Positions 60,038-64,000 of a DNA stretch of 64,000 nucleotides are shown piece after piece. The notes beneath the pieces are model-generated. The model was not told where the DNA came from and did no database searches. It saw nothing but the letters and a program-made list of their open reading frames with translations. The DNA is from Valencia hispanica (lineage: Eukaryota > Chordata > Actinopteri > Cyprinodontiformes > Valenciidae), in contig OY747702.1 in assembly GCA_963556495.2 (NCBI GenBank), positions 22,146,403 through 22,210,402 of the forward strand, in the 5' to 3' direction. Each line of letters opens with the position of its first letter. Position 1 is the stretch's first letter. The translations under genes were made by a program, and so were the position numbers.

Positions 60038-60925
60038 ACAGTGCCTTGCAAAAGTGTTTTTAATGTTACAACCATAAACTTATATGTATTGTATTGGCTT
60101 TGTGTTGTATGTTTTATATTTAAGTTATGCTATAAATCAAAACAGAGTTGTGCATAATTGTGAATTGGAATAAGAAGTATAATTGTTTTTTAGTATTTTT
60201 GACAAGTCAATCTGAAAAAGTGTGGCATAGGCCACATTTGTTTCCAGACCACTGAGTCAACACTCTAAACCATGTTTTGCTACAAAATACAGCAGCAGGT
60301 TGTTTTGAGTATGTCCACCTTCTCTGTACAGCCAAAGACTAAAGTTTTTTTGCAGATTTTTCTTTGCAAATAGTTTAAGTTGGACTGGATGAAGAGAATC
60401 CGTCATCAGAAATGTTCAATCAACTTGTCAACTCTGACCAGTTTACCTGCCCCTGCTAAAGGATTGCATCCCCACAGCATGATGTTCCCACCACCATGTT
60501 TCACACTAGTTAATGTTGTGTTCAGGGTTAGGTGCTGTAATAGTTTTTGGCAACACATTGTGTTTTGATAGGCTATAAAGCAAAAGCTTGGTCTCATCTG
60601 ACCAGAGCATCCTACTTCCAGATGTTTGTTGTACGTCAACATGCCTGTCAAAGGGACATCTTATGGCATGCTTTCTTCCATTCTTTAATATGCGTCATAT
60701 ATGTGGAGTCCTTTTGTCAGATTGTCGACAGTTACTCTGGAGTTACCATGGGCCTCTTGGTTGCTTCTGTCAATGGGGCTTTCCTTTCCAGGTCAGTTTA
60801 GGTAGACACAAATGTCTAGTTTTACAGTTGCCAGGCCTTTCTACAGTATTTTCTATGAATTCAACAGCTCCCCCTGTGATATTGAAAGCTTAGGATATCA
60901 TTTTACGAACTGACCCTGTCTCTAA
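60038..60925 (-). mobile_element. Decayed Tc1-like transposon, left part
   Basis: The left terminus CAGTGCCTTGCAAAAGTG is followed by decayed repeat sequence and minus-strand transposase remains. A short frame at 60406-60651 includes LEVGCSGQMRP and VKHGGGNIMLWGC, the segment between the first and second catalytic aspartates (shifted in places). The region 60690-60900 holds the DNA-binding domains. It is interrupted at 60926 by a Rex3 3' end and resumes at 61657. Confidence 0.82.
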
Positions 60926-61156
60926 GGGGAGGGGCTCAGAGTACAGCCGCTGCTCCTCCACATCGAGAGGAGCCAGTTGAGGTGTCTCGGGCATCTGGTT
61001 GTTCCGGGCACGTCCCACCGGGAGGAGGCCAAGGGGAAGGCCCAGGAAACGCTGGAGGGACTATGTCTCTCGGATGGCCTGGAAACGCCTTGGGATTCCT
61101 CCCGAGGAGCTGGCCCAAGTGACTGGGGAGAGAGAAGTCTGGGTCTCTCTGCTTAA

Positions 61157-61451
61157 AGACCCACTCCAATGAAAATCATGTTTTTCGTGTTGTTAACATG
61201 TTTTTGTGACATTTTTTCTGATGCCAGAGGACATATCTTAGGAAAATTAAGCTCAAAATTGAATTTCCTCTGCGCCAACGGTTCTGCCCACAACACAGAG
61301 GCGAATTGCTAATGAACTACTGCTGCTCTTCTGAAACTATGTCCTAGAAAATGGCACAGGTTTTGTGATTTTGGCTAAAAACAGCATAATCATAATTTAA
61401 AGACCATTGAGAACATTTTATTATAGCTCAAAAGATGATTGGAGTAGTTGT
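61157..61451. mobile_element. piggyBac-type MITE (295 bp) in TTAA site
   Basis: TTAA lies at 61153-61156 and 61452-61455. The left terminus AGACCCACTCCAATGAAAAT pairs with the right one (reverse) ACAACTACTCCAATCATC. The host Rex3 sequence GCTTA|AGCTGCTGCCCC reads through if the element and one TTAA are removed, as in the full copy at 50815-50828. It has no coding region. Confidence 0.85.
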
Positions 61452-61494
61452 TTAAGCTGCTGCCCCAGTGACCAGACCTAAGTGGAAGAAGATT

Positions 61495-61645
61495 GATGGA
61501 TGGATGGATGGATGGATGGATGGATGGATGGATGGATGGATGGATGGATGGATGGATGGATGGATGGATGGATGGATGGATGGATGGATGGATGGATGGA
61601 TGGATGGATGGATGGACAGACGGATGGATGGACGGACGAACGGAT
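61495..61645. repeat. (GATG)n expanded tail, about 30 perfect units
   Basis: Perfect GATG tetranucleotide run to about 61616, then degenerate GACG/GATG units. It forms the 3' tail of the Rex3 fragment. Confidence 0.98.
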
Positions 61646-61656
61646 CCTGCCTCTAA

Positions 61657-61797
61657 TTTCTGCACAACTTTATCTCTGATTGGTCATGTGTGTTCATAAT
61701 GAGGCTGTTTGTTCACTAATGTTCTCTAAGAAACCTCTGTTTACTTCACAGAACAGCTGTATTCATACCAAGATTAAAGTACACATAGGTGGATTGT
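61657..61797 (-). mobile_element. Decayed Tc1-like transposon, right part
   Basis: TTTCTGCACAACTTTATCTC, TAATGAGGCTGTTTGTTCAC and ACAGAACAGCTGTATTCATA match the segment just upstream of Tc1 transposase starts (compare 23930-24010). It continues from 60925. The outer inverted repeat was not recognised. Confidence 0.8.
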
Positions 61798-62631
61798 ACC
61801 TTCCAGCAGAACAACGAAACAAAACAAAGTGCATAATGTAAAATACATGTAAGAGTATGTTTTGTTTGCATTTGGATGCCGTGACACCTTTGCACAATAT
61901 TATTATCAACTGAATAAAGGCATACATGAACTTTAAACATAAAGTAACGAATGAGACTGCTATATACCCTCATAAATACATATAAACACCAGAGCCAAAG
62001 TTTTGGGTGTACAATGGGACGATGTATTGTTCCACTACAAGAATACTGTGAGCCAGCTTGTCTTCTAACACAGTCTAATGAGGCAGGAACAAAAGACTAT
62101 CCACTTAAACACTGTTTCTGTACGTGCACTTCTCTGAATTTTGTCAATTATCACCCACGTCTTGGCTGACCTGACTCTGAATATGGGTCATGAGCTATAC
62201 AATCACCTGGTAATTACCAGAGAGTAAACAAGCCAGGCCAGGGGAGAAGTTTTAATGATTGTCAAGCTGCCACAAAGAACCCTTCATCTCTAATGAGGGG
62301 TAAGTGTGTCATATCATCTTGCACAATTGTTGGACCTGATGAGCTTGATAAATATAGCATCTCTGGATGCTGTATTCTGGGGATCAAGCAAAACTTGTGC
62401 ATGATCAAATAAAGGCGTTACCTAGACAACACAACCTTCACTTGAATGATTATGTCAAAGCTGACCTTACATAATAGACACTTTGGCCAGTTCTTGAATC
62501 AGATGATTAATTGTCCGGCGGTCTTTTCAGCGGCTATGACACTATGTGCCACCCACGGAGTCCACGCTGGCCTCATGTCTCACCCTCATTAAAAGGGGCC
62601 TTTGTGTCCCAGTTGCTCTCGTTTGTCCCAG
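61798..62631. other. Unassigned DNA, possible conserved non-coding block
   Basis: Non-repetitive. The part 62160-62520 is compositionally balanced and contains GTTACCTAGACAAC (near 62418-62431), close to an RFX X-box palindrome, and several TAATTA/GATTAA homeodomain-type motifs. No gene was recognised. Confidence 0.35.
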
Positions 62632-62711
62632 CATCTCGATCTACCAGAGGGGTCGACCCCTGTGTCTCCAGCCACGATGACATCACCTCGGACCTCGTCG
62701 AAGCGGCCAAG
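62632..62711 (+). CDS. Candidate host exon, protein not recognised
   Basis: An 80-base stretch follows a pyrimidine-rich CTCTCGTTTGTCCCAG (acceptor-like) and ends AAG|GTGAGG (donor-like). One frame is open across it and reads SRSTRGVDPCVSSHDD, then ITSDLVEAAK, with a clear preference for G or C in third codon positions, unlike the surrounding DNA. It could be an internal exon of a host gene on the plus strand, but a single unsupported exon of this size can arise by chance. I do not recognise the protein, and no neighbouring exon was identified. Another open frame (HLDLPEGSTPVSPATMTSPR) also spans the segment. Confidence 0.25.
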
Positions 62712-63789
62712 GTGAGGGCTCTCAGGGGCAGCTACGGTCCATCTCTTTCCCCTTGTCACTCAATGATTCCTTTGTCCTGACTAGGCCCGCAAGCTTACAT
62801 GAACAGTAATGAGAGGGGGCACTTTGTAATCTGCCAGCGCTGTAGCAATACAACCCAAACGGGGCAAAGTCTATAACAGCACATTGTTCAAGCCGAGTTA
62901 AGTCTGACATGTGGCGCTTTCACACCAGTTGGAATCAGAGCCCAGAGCTGGCCTGCTGAGCTGGGCCAGTAAAATCTCTCTTTTCACGAGTCAGGTGAGT
63001 TAACACGCAGAGGAGTGCATTAATGTTCGAAGCACAGAGGAGCTCACCCCCACCTCACCCCATCCCCCCACCTAGCAATGAGACTGCACATTTTTTCAGC
63101 TGCATTATGCAGAAAGGTTTATAAAAACGTCTTTAACAGTGCAACATCTTTTAATCATAAATTAAAAAAACATAAATGGCCTGATGTCTAGCTTAAAGGA
63201 CAGCGTTTTCATCTAAACTGAGCATTACACACGCGCACTGCCCATGCAGACCTTGGCTGAGACAAATTTAGAAGCTAAGATATCGTCTTCAGGTTCCTCG
63301 AAGACTGTGGTATTTGATATTTCGCAGCTTCTAGTTCTCAGAAGCCAACACTGTTGCTGTCTCATGCTCATTCTCTCCTCTGTGGGACTTTTTAAGTTAC
63401 AGTGTGTTTACACAGTGAGACCAAGAACTCAGCTGGGATTTACTGCACCAATATTTTTTCTTCACATTATGTTTTTATGGCTTTTTCCAACACCGCTTGA
63501 AACTGGTCATGATTTTGTGATGACCCTCTAAAAACACTGTGGAGACTAAACATCTGTCATACTTTAGTAAAAATGTACAAATGCAAGGGAGGCTATGTAC
63601 ATCACACAACTCCAGTGGGTTATTTTCTGCAGACTATATCCCCGTTTTAAAAATATTTTTTGGGACATTTTTCTTTGCCTATGCATCATTTTAGAGATAA
63701 AAGAAGTGGCCATTCTTCTTTTTTATGGTAAACCAATGGCTTAAGTATCTTTTACCATGAAATATGAATTCAACTGAGAAAAAAGAACA
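62712..63789. other. Unassigned DNA
   Basis: GC-richer to about 63090, then AT-rich. No transposon was recognised, and short frames (for example 63244-63531) lack motifs. Confidence 0.4.
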
Positions 63790-63845
63790 TTATGAAAACC
63801 TTATGAACCTTATGAAAACCTTATGAACCTTATGAAAACCTTATG
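63790..63845. repeat. 20-bp tandem repeat, about 2.7 copies
   Basis: The unit TATGAAAACCTTATGAACCT is repeated directly before a Tc1 terminus. Confidence 0.95.
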
Positions 63846-64000
63846 CCTTGCAAAGGTTGTCATAGAAATTAAAATTCAATGTCATTTTCTTGGGATTTTA
63901 TGGTAGACAATGCAAAGTAGTTCATAATTGTAAAGTGGAATACAATTGCTTAGGAAGTTATTGGAAGTTTAAAGCAAAGTTAAGTTATCTTAAAAAATAG
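63846..64000 (-). mobile_element. Tc1-like left terminus, runs off the window
   Basis: CCTTGCAAAGGTTGTCATAG, TTCTTGGGATTTTATGG and AAAGTAGTTCATAATTGTAA match the left inverted repeat of the 8945/22840 Tc1 family. The transposase, if present, lies beyond 64000 on the minus strand. Confidence 0.72.

Larger units (their letters stand above)
60926..61645 (+). mobile_element. Rex3-type LINE, short 3' end with GATG tail
   Basis: It corresponds to the last 300 bases of the 47560-50880 copy (GGGGCTCAGAGTACAGCCGC near 60931, GGAGCTGGCCCAAGTG near 61106). About 32 bases are deleted around 61005, and a piggyBac-type element has inserted at 61157-61451. The target duplication CCTGTCTCTAA (60915-60925) matches CCTGCCTCTAA (61646-61656) with one change. 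The remaining frame at 60936-61169 has no catalytic domain. Confidence 0.9.

Noticed and set aside
61495..61645. Regular short repeats that might be read as a CRISPR array
   Set aside because: A simple tetranucleotide microsatellite without spacers, in a vertebrate genome.
61468..61699. Open frames rich in WMDG or SIHP repeats on both strands
   Set aside because: Translation of the GATG tail. No start context or protein family.

Overview
The window looks like gene-poor chromosomal DNA from a ray-finned (teleost) fish. It carries the usual teleost mix of mobile elements: many Tc1-like DNA transposons with long inverted repeats, a near-complete Rex3/RTE-type LINE ending in GATG repeats, several L2-clade LINEs, Rex1-like LINE pieces, hAT elements with 8-bp target duplications, a piggyBac-type TTAA element, solo LTRs and a tRNA-derived SINE. 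No bacterial, organellar or viral gene organisation is seen, and no complete host gene could be recognised. One possible host exon is proposed near 62.6 kb.

Layout. At 0.2-10 kb there are Tc1 relics plus an old Rex3 (minus strand, 2.6-7.1 kb) split by an L2 piece and a SINE, and the SINE is itself split by a young Tc1 (5004-6608). At 10-20 kb the DNA is mostly unassigned, with a solo LTR (12.0-12.7), a hAT transposase C-terminus (14.9-15.2), an L2 LINE (15.9-17.2) and an LTR-like segment (17.6-18.1). At 20.8-24.3 kb there are three decayed Tc1-like copies. At 25.9-31.8 kb a decayed Tc1 is broken by two L2 LINEs, one carrying a 1.67-kb hAT element and the other a second young Tc1 (28499-30084), followed by a Rex1-like LINE. 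At 31.8-36.1 kb come an AT microsatellite, another Tc1-like family, an L2 3' end and a Rex1-like LINE split by a solo LTR. At 36-47 kb the DNA is mostly unassigned, with a Tc1-like element at 42.2-43.8 kb. At 47.56-50.88 kb there is a nearly complete Rex3 with an 8-bp target duplication. At 50.9-52.1 kb are a hAT MITE and a deleted Tc1. At 53.6-56.1 kb is the longest L2 reverse-transcriptase copy. At 56-64 kb there are a Tc1 MITE, a three-layer nest (Tc1, then Rex3 3' end, then piggyBac MITE), unassigned GC-richer DNA with a candidate exon, and a Tc1 terminus running off the end.

The genes do not form a pathway. They are transposases (DD34E integrase fold, or hAT type) and LINE endonuclease/reverse transcriptases, and every one seen carries at least one disabling change or truncation. 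Insertion order can be read from the nesting and target-site duplications. All family names come from my recognition of motifs and termini, without database searches. Boundaries of decayed copies are approximate, to about 10-50 bases.
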